The notes under the pieces were generated by a model. The model was not told the origin of the DNA and made no database searches. It saw only the letters and a list, made by a program, of their open reading frames with translations. From positions 4,030,001 through 4,094,000 of the forward strand of contig NZ_CP047385.1 in NCBI RefSeq assembly GCF_000807775.2: a stretch of 64,000 nt of DNA, given 5' to 3'. The position numbers and the translations under genes are program-made. This document shows positions 31,044-39,434 of this stretch, piece by piece. Every line of letters starts with the position of its first letter. Position 1 is the stretch's first letter. This DNA comes from Pandoraea fibrosis. Lineage in GTDB: Bacteria > Pseudomonadota > Gammaproteobacteria > Burkholderiales > Burkholderiaceae.

Positions 31044-32375
31044 TCAGAACGTGTACGGGAAGCGCAGACCGATGACATAGTTCGGCGCATCCGGCGACAT
31101 GCCGGCGTTGACGTAACCGTTCACGGTCCAGTGCTTGTTGATGGCGTAGTTGATACCGAAGTTGAGCGACGCCGCGTTCGTCGTGCTGCCTGCCACCGTG
31201 GTCCACGAGCTGCCCGGCGTGGCGGTCTTCGTTGCCCGCGAGATCGCCGTCGAGTACGAGATTGACAATGCGGTCTTGTCGTTGAGCGCCAATGCCATAC
31301 CGGCCCCCACCTGAACGATGTCGCCGAGCTTGACCTTCGCGGGTTGCGTCGTGCCTTCGATCGTCGAGATGTCGTCGAACGAGCGGGCCACGTTGTACGT
31401 GTACGCCACGTTGGCGAACAACACGATCGGATCGTAAGTCCGCAGGAACGACAGCCCGGCCGTGAACGCCCAGATCCCGTTCCCCGTCGGCAGCCGCGAG
31501 GGTGTCGTCAGGTTGTTGTTGGTCGGATCGGGCGTACCGAGCTTGATACCGAATGGCGAGGTGCCGGTCGGTGCCGTCACGCGGAACGACGCCACGATAT
31601 CGGGCCAGTTCGCGTTCTCCTTGACGATCTGGTAGTACAGAGACGCATTCACGTCGCCGATGTTCGCCGAGTTCTTGCTGATGTCGCTGACCGACGACGC
31701 CGCGCCGCCAACCCCGCCCGAAATGAAGTCCGAATTGCGGTAGAGGTAGGGCACGTCGAACGCCACACTCAACCGGTCGTTGATGCCGTAGCGCGTGTTG
31801 ACGTCGAACGTCCACACGTTGGCCTTGGTCTCGCCAAGGTTCAACTGTCCCAGGAAGATCGCGTCGAGGGCGAGGAAGCCGCTCAACACAAGTTGGCGCC
31901 GGTCGTAGTAGCTGTAGCTGATACCGGCATCGATCGTGAGCTTGCGATCGAACAGGGGCGCGTGCTGCGCCTGCACCACGGCTTCTTCCGCCGGGGTGCG
32001 CTGCGAGTCACTCTCGCTCTTTTGCATCTGCTGCGTTTCGCCGATCGGCGTGGCCGAGGTCGGGCCCGCAGCACCGGCGGCGCCGCCGCCGGGGGTTCCT
32101 GCTGAGCCGGCGGCAGAACCATCGCCGGGTGAGACCTGTGCAATCTGCGCAGTGTCCCACGCGGTCAGACCACGACCGCGTTGCGCCATCTCAATGTCGG
32201 TGAGGCGCTGTTTCAGAGAAGAAATTTCCCGCTGCTGCCGGTCGACCATGTCCATCAACATTTGCAGACGGTCGTCCGGCGATGGGTTCGTATGCTCCTG
32301 AGCCTGGGCCGATAGCGTGAAAAGCAGTACCCCCAACGGAATAGCGGCAACGGGAAAAAAGCGGTGAGTGTTCAT
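31044..32375 (-). CDS. FapF-like outer-membrane barrel with N-terminal coiled coil
   Basis: This 443-residue exported protein has a signal peptide ending SAQAQ near residue 26, a coiled-coil helix (33-66, RLQMLMDMVDRQQREISSLK), a Gly/Ala/Ser-rich linker (82-112) and a C-terminal domain of alternating strands from about 145 that ends GLRFPYTF, an aromatic BAM recognition end. This order of parts matches FapF, the secretion pore for amyloid subunits in Pseudomonas. The ATG at 32375 follows GGGGGGG. A sigma-54 type promoter lies 230 nt upstream. Alternative: another porin-like transporter. Confidence 0.75.
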   Translation of the reverse strand: MNTHRFFPVAAIPLGVLLFTLSAQAQEHTNPSPDDRLQMLMDMVDRQQREISSLKQRLTDIEMAQRGRGLTAWDTAQIAQVSPGDGSAAGSAGTPGGGAAGAAGPTSATPIGETQQMQKSESDSQRTPAEEAVVQAQHAPLFDRKLTIDAGISYSYYDRRQLVLSGFLALDAIFLGQLNLGETKANVWTFDVNTRYGINDRLSVAFDVPYLYRNSDFISGGVGGAASSVSDISKNSANIGDVNASLYYQIVKENANWPDIVASFRVTAPTGTSPFGIKLGTPDPTNNNLTTPSRLPTGNGIWAFTAGLSFLRTYDPIVLFANVAYTYNVARSFDDISTIEGTTQPAKVKLGDIVQVGAGMALALNDKTALSISYSTAISRATKTATPGSSWTTVAGSTTNAASLNFGINYAINKHWTVNGYVNAGMSPDAPNYVIGLRFPYTF

Positions 32376-32686
32376 GATCCCCCCCGGGTAAAGGTGCGGA
32401 CGGGCGTCCGCGCGCAATCCAACAAAACACGTATTACCCACAACGTTGTCCTTGCTGCTCGACTGCGGGGTGACGCGTGCGAAACCCGTAACCCGTACCC
32501 CACTCCTTCGATACGGCACGTCCGGGTCCTGCCGACATCACCTTCTTGTGCGCCGCACCTGCTATCGCGGCAATGCCCCACTTCTATTTTTCATGGTGTC
32601 CGTCAGCAACTTGAGTGCCAGACACTGGGACCGGCGTCGCACTGTGCATACACTGCTCGACGCCGTCACTTCACTTGCGCTTCACT
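32376..32686. other. Leader region of the FapF-like gene
   Basis: This 311-nt gap separates the FapE-position gene from the barrel gene. It contains a -24/-12 site at 32604-32621 and, on its upstream side, two direct copies of TTCACTT at 32670-32676 and 32681-32687, 11 nt apart. No gene is seen; the frame extending the barrel ORF into it is not protein-like. Confidence 0.5.
32604..32621 (-). promoter_or_regulatory. Sigma-54 (-24/-12) promoter for the FapF-like gene
   Basis: The minus strand reads CTGGCACTCAAGTTGCTG. Against the consensus TGGCACG-N4-TTGCW only the seventh base differs, and the GG and GC pairs are exactly ten bases apart. Transcription would start near 32592 and give a leader of about 215 nt. 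Confidence 0.7.
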
Positions 32687-33448
32687 TCATCGGCGCACGG
32701 CGACCATATTCGCCATGGCGTTCTGAATTCCCACCTGTCTCAGTGCATTCGACGTGAGCGGATTCGTTTGCAGATTCAACTGCATCGTATTCATGACCTG
32801 CTGCGCGTTACCCGCGACCTGCACGACTTGCATGATCTGATTCATCGCGCCGCCAGCGCCGCCGGCCACGCTCTGGCCGAGATTGCCGTTCGGCGTATTG
32901 AGCGCTATCTGCATGCCGGCCGACGTGATGGCCACGCTCGCACTCAGATTGCCCACCGTTGTCTGCGAATTGTTTGCGCCCTGCCCGCTGACCGGTACCA
33001 GCGTGGAGATCGATATGCCAGGGCCAAACTGGATTGTGGCTTTGTTCAGTGCATTGTTCGCGTCGCCCGCAACCTGCGTAATCTGTGCGACGCCGTTCAC
33101 GAGCACGCTCGCCGCACCCGCGACGGCCTGCGTGATCGGTGTAGTCGCGTTCACGAGGCCGGGGATAATGCCGGTCGCCGCACCGGTCTGTATCTGCACG
33201 CCGCCACTGCCCTGACTCACGCCAAGCACCCCTGTGGCGGCAAGGCTCGCGCCAGTCGGCATTTGCCACTGCGATTGCATAACGAGCTGGAAGCCCGTGA
33301 TCATGTTTTGTTGTGCATACTTGCCGGTCGCGTGCGAGAGCACTTCATCGCTCACAGGCGTCCAGGTCTCGGGCACCACACTCGACGCGAATGCCGGCAC
33401 GGCGCTCGCGAGCAGCGGGATAGCCAGCATCGGAACATATCGATTCAT
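32687..33448 (-). CDS. Exported protein at the FapE position
   Basis: This 253-residue protein has a Sec signal (residues 1-21, PAFA then SS). It follows the C39 peptidase by 12 nt and precedes the barrel gene, the same place as fapE in Pseudomonas. The mature part is rich in Ala, Gln, Val, Asn and Gly with NALNKATIQFGPGISI and SVAGGAGGAMNQIMQVVQ. Near the N-terminus VSDEVLSHATGK (32-43) resembles a double-glycine leader. Homology to FapE is inferred from position and composition, not from a clear motif. Confidence 0.65.
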   Translation of the reverse strand: MNRYVPMLAIPLLASAVPAFASSVVPETWTPVSDEVLSHATGKYAQQNMITGFQLVMQSQWQMPTGASLAATGVLGVSQGSGGVQIQTGAATGIIPGLVNATTPITQAVAGAASVLVNGVAQITQVAGDANNALNKATIQFGPGISISTLVPVSGQGANNSQTTVGNLSASVAITSAGMQIALNTPNGNLGQSVAGGAGGAMNQIMQVVQVAGNAQQVMNTMQLNLQTNPLTSNALRQVGIQNAMANMVAVRR

Positions 33449-33460
33449 GATGGTCTGATC

Positions 33461-34171
33461 TCAAAACAGGTCCGCCCGGATGATGCCGAAATCCACCATC
33501 GGGGTCGGTGACGTCCCGGTCGCCAGCGCGCTGTCGCGCAGCTTGGCCGCCAGGGATTCGTTTCCTTTGAGCAGCGGTGAATCCTCCAGAAACGGCTTGC
33601 CGATGACCGCCAGCACCAAGCCGTTCCACTGCTTGGCAAAATCGGCTTGCTCGATGATGCGATTGCCGAGCGCCGGGTCGGACACGAACACGCGTCCGTC
33701 CTTCGCTGCCTTGATGACCACAAAATGCTGATAGCCGTTGACGTCGATCAGCGCGATGACCGGGATCTTCAGGTCGTACAGCGCACTCACGTCAACTTTG
33801 AATCCGCGCCCCTCGAGTCCGAGCGTCTCCACGAATTTCTTCATGTCGAGCATCGAGAAGCCATTTTTGATGACCGTTTCCGGGTTGGAAAACACCATCA
33901 TTTTCTGGATCATTTCCGGCTCGGGAATATCGATCCCGTAGCCATAACGCAGCAGTGTTGCGAGCGCTGCAGATCCACAACTGAAGTCGTATTCCTGCTG
34001 GACCAGATTCACGTAGTGCATCGATTTGAATGACCGCATCTTCTTGACCGCCGGTACACCAGTCGAAGATTCGAGATTCACCGATGCGTACTGCGCGTGC
34101 CCGGCCACGCTTGCGCACGCCAGAGCGCAAACCGTAGCGATCCTTACTGCGGCACGACGCGCATCATTCAT
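33461..34171 (-). CDS. C39-family cysteine peptidase, FapD-like
   Basis: This 236-residue exported protein has a signal peptide (about 1-26) and a papain-like C39 domain. Gln59 and Cys65 (QEYDFSCGSAALATLL), His149 (NGYQHFVVIKA) and Asp165 (VSDPALGN) make up the expected active site. C39 domains cut after double-glycine leaders in bacteriocin exporters; a stand-alone one between amyloid subunit genes and a barrel gene corresponds to FapD. The ATG at 34171 has GAGGTG six nt upstream. It lies 52 nt after the main repeat-protein gene. Confidence 0.85.
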   Translation of the reverse strand: MNDARRAAVRIATVCALACASVAGHAQYASVNLESSTGVPAVKKMRSFKSMHYVNLVQQEYDFSCGSAALATLLRYGYGIDIPEPEMIQKMMVFSNPETVIKNGFSMLDMKKFVETLGLEGRGFKVDVSALYDLKIPVIALIDVNGYQHFVVIKAAKDGRVFVSDPALGNRIIEQADFAKQWNGLVLAVIGKPFLEDSPLLKGNESLAAKLRDSALATGTSPTPMVDFGIIRADLF

Positions 34172-34223
34172 GACACACCTCATGAAAAAACCGGTCCGGG
34201 AATTCCCGGACCGGTCAGCGACA

Positions 34224-35603
34224 TCACTTGATTGCCGAGATGGCGAGGCTGTTGGCCTGCACGTTGCCGATACCCGCTGCCACGTTCACACCGACGTTGC
34301 CGCTAGCCCAGGCGAGTGCGCCGTTGCCCAGCGAAGCGTTGGCGATGAAGTCGCCCGAGGCCTTCATGCTTGCCGTTTGGTCGGTTTGAGCCGTCGAGTT
34401 GGCTGCACCGCCCTTGAACCAGCCGTGTCCGCCTTGCGAGACGGCTGCGGCCAGACCGTTTTGCTGCACGTTACCCACACCCGACGCCACGTTCACACCC
34501 ACATTCCCGGTCGCACCGGCAAGGGCACCATCACCCACGCTGGCGTTGACATAGAACTGCGAGATGCTGGCCGAGCCCTTCGACGACTGGTTCGCGAACA
34601 CCTGCGCCGAGGCATACACCGGCTGAGCGTTGAGCGAAGCGATCGCGACGTTGTTGGCCTGCGCGTTGTCGGCACCTGCTGCCACGTTCACGCCGATGTT
34701 GCCGTTGGCGTTAGCCAGCGCGCCATTGCCGAGCGTTGCGCCCATCGTTTGCAACGTCGAAGTGTTGACGTGGAGCGTGAGCGCACCCTTGGTCCAGGTG
34801 GTGGACTTCATGTACGTATCCTGGAAGCCCCACAGTGCGCCTGCCGCAATCGAATCGCTCTCGATCGATGCATTGCCGTGGTTCAGGACCGCATGGAACG
34901 CCGCATCAAAACTCTTCTGCGTGTTCAGGAAGCCTGCCGCCAGGAACCCGGCAGCCTGCTGCGATTGCTGGCCATAGGCATAACCGCCCCAGGCCGAGCC
35001 CTGACCCGCACCGAAGTTGCCGACAAGGTAGCCGCCATACAGTGCCAACCCGCCCGGCAGCGGAATGACGCCGCCACCGATGATGCCTCCGCCGCCAGCG
35101 ATGTTCGAGTATTGATACCCGCCACCGGCGATGAAACCACCCGAACCCGAGCTGGATTGCCCTGCCACATAAGCAGCACCGGCCTGGAACGCCTGACTCG
35201 TGTTCAGGTGGCCGTTCGCGCTGGCGTTCACCCACGACGTGGAATCGTCGTAGTGCGTCGTCGTCTTGCTGCCAATCAGGTAGGCACTGCCTTGATTCGA
35301 CACCGTGGTGGTCTTCGAATCAACGCCGTACGTTACGTGGCCCGTCGTGTAAGAACCGAGCAGCGGGCCCTTCAGATTGACGTGGTGTACGTCTACGCTC
35401 TGATTGCTTTGCACAACCGCGTTGCCGGTGTTATCCACCGTGACGCAGCCCTTGATGCCGATCAGCCCGAAAATGCCGACCAGGTTCAGAACGTTGGTCT
35501 CGTTGCCGATGAACGAGAAGCTATATTGCTGGTGATGGGGTGACGCCAGGGCGCTACCCGTTGCTACCAGCAGTGCAGCCGCTGCAATGGCTTTCGTTTT
35601 CAT
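34224..35603 (-). CDS. Major Fap-type amyloid repeat protein (FapC-like)
   Basis: This 459-residue exported protein has a signal peptide (1-20, SALA then SPHH), a Gly/Ser/Tyr-rich middle (about 150-220) and three related repeats at 289-322, 354-388 and 423-456. Each repeat reads close to NGALA-x-A-x-GNVGVNVAAG then GNVQANSLAI. The pattern G-N-[IV]-G-V-N-V-A-[AS]-G-x(2)-N-x-Q-x-N is that of Pseudomonas FapC/FapB amyloid repeats. There is a lone Cys at 53. The ATG at 35603 has AAGGAG six nt upstream. It is the best candidate for the fibre subunit. Confidence 0.82.
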   Translation of the reverse strand: MKTKAIAAAALLVATGSALASPHHQQYSFSFIGNETNVLNLVGIFGLIGIKGCVTVDNTGNAVVQSNQSVDVHHVNLKGPLLGSYTTGHVTYGVDSKTTTVSNQGSAYLIGSKTTTHYDDSTSWVNASANGHLNTSQAFQAGAAYVAGQSSSGSGGFIAGGGYQYSNIAGGGGIIGGGVIPLPGGLALYGGYLVGNFGAGQGSAWGGYAYGQQSQQAAGFLAAGFLNTQKSFDAAFHAVLNHGNASIESDSIAAGALWGFQDTYMKSTTWTKGALTLHVNTSTLQTMGATLGNGALANANGNIGVNVAAGADNAQANNVAIASLNAQPVYASAQVFANQSSKGSASISQFYVNASVGDGALAGATGNVGVNVASGVGNVQQNGLAAAVSQGGHGWFKGGAANSTAQTDQTASMKASGDFIANASLGNGALAWASGNVGVNVAAGIGNVQANSLAISAIK

Positions 35604-35633
35604 GACCATCTCCTTGACGAGAGAGTTACCCAG

Positions 35634-36284
35634 TTAAAAAGATGTGCCCGCCGGGGGACGGAGCACAAAAACATTTGCGGTTACATTGCCTATCCCAGCC
35701 GACTGGTTGACTTGGACCACACCGCTCGCACCGCGGAAGGCGTCACCGGAAATCGACGCCGTGCGGAATTGATCGTTGAGGTTGTCGCGCCCAGCCGGGC
35801 CACCCTTGGAGATCGCAGCGGATAGTGCCGTATCCGATACGCTCGCCACTCCAGACGCATCGCCGGTCACAATGACGGTCGCGTTGCGTTGAAGATTGCC
35901 GGCACCGCTCGCCTGGTTGACTTGCGTCAGCCCCGAGGTGCCTGAAAATGCGTTGCCTTGAATTGCGGCGCTGGCAGCGCCGGTCGTCGACGTGACGAGG
36001 GCTTGCTGATTGGTACTAGATGCGCCGACCGTCAGCCCGCCGCCGTTCGCGATCAGCGCGCTGTTGGCCTGCGCGTTGTTGACGCCCGCCGCCTGGTTCA
36101 CCCCAAGCGCGCCGGTCACCCCTACGGCGACGCCGTTCTCGATGGTGGCGTGCGTGCCGTTGAGTTCACCGTTCGTGATCCAGATATCCTGCGCCGACGA
36201 CGCTCCGGCAAATGCACCCAGCAGGGCAGCGACCGTCAGAGGGAGGGCGCGCTGCGCGCCACGCGACCCGCGATGTGCGCTCAT
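35634..36284 (-). CDS. Minor Fap-type repeat protein (FapB-like)
   Basis: This 216-residue exported protein has a signal peptide ending near SSAQ (residue 32) and three repeats at about 49-79, 109-139 and 179-208. Each carries V-N-Q-[AS]-[AS]-G-x(2)-N (GALGVNQAAGVNNAQAN, GLTQVNQASGAGNLQRN, GVVQVNQSAGIGNVTAN). They are a variant of the repeats in the neighbouring larger protein, which suits a nucleator or minor subunit like FapB. Its ATG overlaps the stop of the upstream gene as ATGA, so translation is probably coupled. Confidence 0.78.
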   Translation of the reverse strand: MSAHRGSRGAQRALPLTVAALLGAFAGASSAQDIWITNGELNGTHATIENGVAVGVTGALGVNQAAGVNNAQANSALIANGGGLTVGASSTNQQALVTSTTGAASAAIQGNAFSGTSGLTQVNQASGAGNLQRNATVIVTGDASGVASVSDTALSAAISKGGPAGRDNLNDQFRTASISGDAFRGASGVVQVNQSAGIGNVTANVFVLRPPAGTSF

Positions 36285-36793
36285 TTCGCCGCTCCTGCTG
36301 CGCCGAGACTCGTGAGCGGCGCCAGCGCCGAGCTGATCACCGACGGCACGAGCGTGCCGATGCTGCCGATGCCACCCCCACCGCCAGCGCCGGCGCCGAA
36401 TCCGCCGCCCACGCCGTTAGAGGTATTGAGCGCGTTGCCGCCACGGGCATTGCCGACGAGCACGCCCATGACCGGGTTGATGCCCGATTGCACGGCGCCC
36501 GTGACGAGCCCCGCGTTGGCACGGCCGGTCAATTCGCCATCAGTGACCTGATTGACGGCGCCCATGGCGGTATTGAACGGTCCCGTCGGGAAGGCCGGCA
36601 CCGCGACGCCAATGGGGTTCTCGACACGCGGCAGACCGCGGTACGCGATCTCCGGGCCGATGTTGCGCTCGACCACGATGTCGCCCGGCGTGGCCGGTTC
36701 GGCATGGGCTCGGCCGGGCTGCATCGCCGGGGCCAGCGCCACGAGCATCGTGGCGAGCAGACTTCCGGCATGCGTCATGGAGAGTTGGGGCAT
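36281..36793 (-). CDS. Small Gly-rich exported protein of the amyloid operon
   Basis: This 170-residue protein has a signal peptide (about 1-31, GRAHA then EP). The mature part is rich in Gly, Asn, Val and Ala and includes NARGGNALNTSNGVGGGFGAG, given here as NARGGNAL and GVGGGFGAG. VTDGELTGRANAG at 83-95 resembles a double-glycine leader. It starts 5 nt after the previous gene, with no strong ribosome site; an ATG at 36778 is an alternative. No family is recognised; its place suggests a role like FapA or an added subunit. Confidence 0.65.
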   Translation of the reverse strand: MPQLSMTHAGSLLATMLVALAPAMQPGRAHAEPATPGDIVVERNIGPEIAYRGLPRVENPIGVAVPAFPTGPFNTAMGAVNQVTDGELTGRANAGLVTGAVQSGINPVMGVLVGNARGGNALNTSNGVGGGFGAGAGGGGGIGSIGTLVPSVISSALAPLTSLGAAGAAK

Positions 36794-36798
36794 CTTGT

Positions 36799-37335
36799 TC
36801 ACCGCGTCGTGTAAGTCACACGCGTCACCTGAACGTTGTTCACGCCATTCGACAGTTGCTGCGGGCGCGGCGTCGGCGTCACGGCGCCGGGCAATTCGTC
36901 CCACAACGTAACGCCGTTGGCGAGCGCCATTCCGGGTGACTTGACCATCGCGCCGCCTTGCAAATTGCGGCCGCGCTGGGTTCCGAGTTGTTCATCATCG
37001 ATACGGGCTGCCGCAAGCGGCATACCATCGGCAACGTTGCCGGCGTCTTCACGGCTCGCGACGGCCGGCGCTTCGTCCGCCGGGGTCTGTACCGCAACCG
37101 GCGGCACGAGGCTGACATCGGCGTCGGAGATCGGCATGGCCGGCAGCGTGGTCGCGCCAAACGAAGCCGGCATCATCGAACCCGTCAGCATCGCCACGTG
37201 CATGAGCGGCGAGCGTGTGACGTCCTGGGCTTGCGCTGGTACGGCGCACAGACCGAGCGTCACAACGATGGCTGCGCTCAATGCGCTGGCGCCTTGTCGT
37301 ACGCGGTACTGCATTTCGGTGGTGAGAATTCGCAT
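36799..37335 (-). CDS. Exported LWDE-motif protein, first gene of the amyloid operon
   Basis: This 178-residue protein has a signal region ending PAQAQ near residue 37. It contains IDDEQLGTQRGRNLQ (112-126) and NGVTLWDELPG (140-150) followed by a Pro/Thr/Gln-rich end, both shared with the protein at 30.4 kb. The ATG at 37335 has a strong AAGGAGG eight nt upstream, and a sigma-54 type promoter sits about 30 nt before the start codon. No named family is recognised. FapA, a chaperone-like protein, heads the Pseudomonas operon; equivalence is only positional. Confidence 0.7.
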   Translation of the reverse strand: MRILTTEMQYRVRQGASALSAAIVVTLGLCAVPAQAQDVTRSPLMHVAMLTGSMMPASFGATTLPAMPISDADVSLVPPVAVQTPADEAPAVASREDAGNVADGMPLAAARIDDEQLGTQRGRNLQGGAMVKSPGMALANGVTLWDELPGAVTPTPRPQQLSNGVNNVQVTRVTYTTR

Positions 37336-37362
37336 CGCTGTGCCCTCCTTGCCCGGCTCAAT

Positions 37363-37381
37363 AAAGCGACTTCCGTGCCAC
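37363..37381 (-). promoter_or_regulatory. Sigma-54 (-24/-12) promoter of the amyloid operon
   Basis: The minus strand reads GTGGCACGGAAGTCGCTTT. It matches TGGCACG-N4-TTGCW except for one T to C change, with GG and GC ten bases apart. Transcription would start near 37353, just upstream of the AAGGAGG ribosome site of the first gene, giving a leader of about 18 nt. Confidence 0.72.
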
Positions 37382-38015
37382 CCGCCTTAAGTGTTTGAAA
37401 ACATTGGCGTTAATTTTTTCAGTGGGATGGCGCTCCGGGGCATGTGTGCGAAAACGTTTCAGCATTGATACGTGGGCTGCGTCTGATCGCCAATGACGGC
37501 GAAATCGCACAAGCGACAAACATTCCGAACTGCGAACGATATCGGCGTGAGCAGCGACGCGTGCCCGGAAGGCCCGTTTTACAAGGGTTTCGCGTGACAG
37601 ATTTGCGGCGAAATGCCGGGCTGGCGGCAAAGCGACACGCAGACGTCACATGAAGACGCCCTTGGCATCGCGTGCTTCGCCTCCCCGGATGTTTCATCTT
37701 TGATGTGTTCGCGGGACAACCCTCGGTAGCGGTTTCGCGGCAAGACAAACGCGCAAACCTCCGCTCGTGACGGTGTTGTGAAGCCCGCGCGATAACCCAT
37801 CGTCATCAGGCACGCATGACGTCGCGGGACGCGTTCGCTCGCCGTGCGAGACAACGCAATGCGTATGGGAAAGGTGTGTGGGGAACGCGCGCGAAATCGC
37901 TCGAATCGCCCGTCGTTATTGGCGATGGCAGCAATCGTGGAACACGAGGACAACGGGGAAAAATCGACGATTTACCGCAGTTTTTGAACGGTCTGCATGA
38001 CGATAATCAGGAGCC

Positions 38016-38055
38016 CAAAAAGAAACGACCGCCCTGCTCATCACAGGACGGCCGC
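38016..38055 (-). terminator. Rho-independent terminator of the sigma-54 activator gene
   Basis: On the minus strand CGGCCGTCCTG pairs with CAGGGCGGTCG around TGATGAG and is followed by TTTCTTTTTG. Confidence 0.8.
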
Positions 38056-38075
38056 TCTCTCTTCGCCAGAAGATA

Positions 38076-39434
38076 TCAGGCCGGCACGCCCGATTCGTCA
38101 CCACGCAGCCCATACCGGCACATCAGTCGATAGAGGGTGATGCGTGAAATACCCAGCTCTGCGGCCACGTCCGTCAGCCGGTGACAGTGGCGCAGCAATG
38201 CCTGCTCGATGGCCGTTCGTTCGGCCTCCGCGCGAATTTCTTCCAACGTGCGCACCAGCGTCGGCACCCACGGCAGCAAGTCGAGATCCTTGGCCGAGAT
38301 CGTGCGGCTGTCGGCCATGACAATGGCGCGGCGCACGCGGTTGATCAGTTCGCGAACATTCCCCGGCCAGTGATACTCGTACATCGCCTGCACCGCGCAT
38401 TGCGTGAAGCCGCGGATTTTGCGATGGTTATCGCCTTTGAAGCGCTGCAACACATGGTGGGCGAGGATTTCGATGTCTTGCCCGCGTGCGCGCAGCGGCG
38501 GTTCCTCGACGCGCAGCACACACAGGCGATGGTACAGATCCATGCGGAAGCGGCCTTCCTTGACGGCCTCCTCCAGATCCACGTGCGTTGCAGAGATGAT
38601 GCGCACATTGACCGGAATCACCTCATGTCCACCTAGACGTTCGATAGCGCCCTGTTGCAGGAAACGCAACAGACTGGCCTGACTCTCGAACGGAAGATCG
38701 CCGATTTCGTCGAGCAACAGCGTACCGCCGTTGGCTGCCTCGACGCGTCCGATCTTGCGGGCATTCGCGCCGGTGAATGCACCACGCTCATAGCCGAATA
38801 GTTCGGATTGCATCAGATGCGGAGGAATGGCTCCGCAATTGATCGCCACGAACGGCCCCTTCGCGCGCAACGAGCGCTCGTGGATAGCCACCGCGGTCAG
38901 CTCCTTGCCCGTGCCCGACTCGCCCGAGATAAACACGGGCGCGTCCGTATTGGCGACTTTGCGGATCGTGCGGAAAAGTTGCTGCATCGCCTCGCACGTT
39001 CCGACCATTTCCTGATCGCCGCCGACTTGCGGCGTGAAGGTCGGGACCTCCGAGAGCGACGCCATGCCCCACGCATGACCGATCGAATGCGCAAGCTGAT
39101 CGTTCGTGCACGGCACATTGACGTAGTCGAAGCAGTAGTCACGAATCAACCGGCGAATCGCGGTTGTCGTCAGTTGCTCGGGATTTGTGGCCGCAACCCA
39201 GCCGACGGTGGCAGGTTGCATGCAGGACTCGAATGCGCCCATCTCGCGGTCGCTATAACCGCTCGCCAGGTCAATGAGTGCTGCGCTGGTGACCCCGGGA
39301 TTCAGAATGCGACCGACGTCGCTGGCGCTCTTGGCCGGCACGACTTGCCAGCCTTGCTCCCCCAAAAACGACAGCAAACCATCGTTATGCTTTCGGGAGG
39401 CATAAATCAGGGTGCGCCCGGTATCGTTAGCCAT
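38076..39434 (-). CDS. Sigma-54-dependent activator with degenerate receiver (VpsR/BerB-like)
   Basis: This 452-residue enhancer-binding protein has a receiver-like N-terminus (1-120), an AAA+ domain and a C-terminal Fis-type helix-turn-helix ([18 protein letters not shown]). The AAA+ part is complete: Walker A GESGTGKE (171-178), GAFTGA (218-223), which contacts sigma-54, and Walker [10 protein letters not shown]. The receiver reads [10 protein letters not shown] and FDYVNVP, so the usual conserved Lys is lost, as in VpsR-type regulators that respond to cyclic-di-GMP. It lies upstream of, and parallel to, an operon with -24/-12 promoters, so it is the likely activator. Confidence 0.88.
   Translation of the reverse strand: MANDTGRTLIYASRKHNDGLLSFLGEQGWQVVPAKSASDVGRILNPGVTSAALIDLASGYSDREMGAFESCMQPATVGWVAATNPEQLTTTAIRRLIRDYCFDYVNVPCTNDQLAHSIGHAWGMASLSEVPTFTPQVGGDQEMVGTCEAMQQLFRTIRKVANTDAPVFISGESGTGKELTAVAIHERSLRAKGPFVAINCGAIPPHLMQSELFGYERGAFTGANARKIGRVEAANGGTLLLDEIGDLPFESQASLLRFLQQGAIERLGGHEVIPVNVRIISATHVDLEEAVKEGRFRMDLYHRLCVLRVEEPPLRARGQDIEILAHHVLQRFKGDNHRKIRGFTQCAVQAMYEYHWPGNVRELINRVRRAIVMADSRTISAKDLDLLPWVPTLVRTLEEIRAEAERTAIEQALLRHCHRLTDVAAELGISRITLYRLMCRYGLRGDESGVPA

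Larger units (their letters stand above)
37336..38075. other. 740-nt regulatory gap between the amyloid operon and its likely activator
   Basis: No convincing gene lies here: the longest frames (37579-37953 minus, 37816-38133 plus) have no ribosome site or protein-like composition. The left end holds the -24/-12 promoter. Between 37400 and 37600 the DNA is relatively AT-rich with TTGAAAACATT and the partial palindrome GAAAACGTTTC at 37450-37460, room for enhancer sites of a sigma-54 activator. The right end holds the terminator of the activator gene. Confidence 0.5.

Noticed and set aside
37579..37953. A 124-codon minus-strand frame upstream of the amyloid operon
   Set aside because: No ribosome site, odd composition and no recognisable domain; the area is better explained as a regulatory gap.
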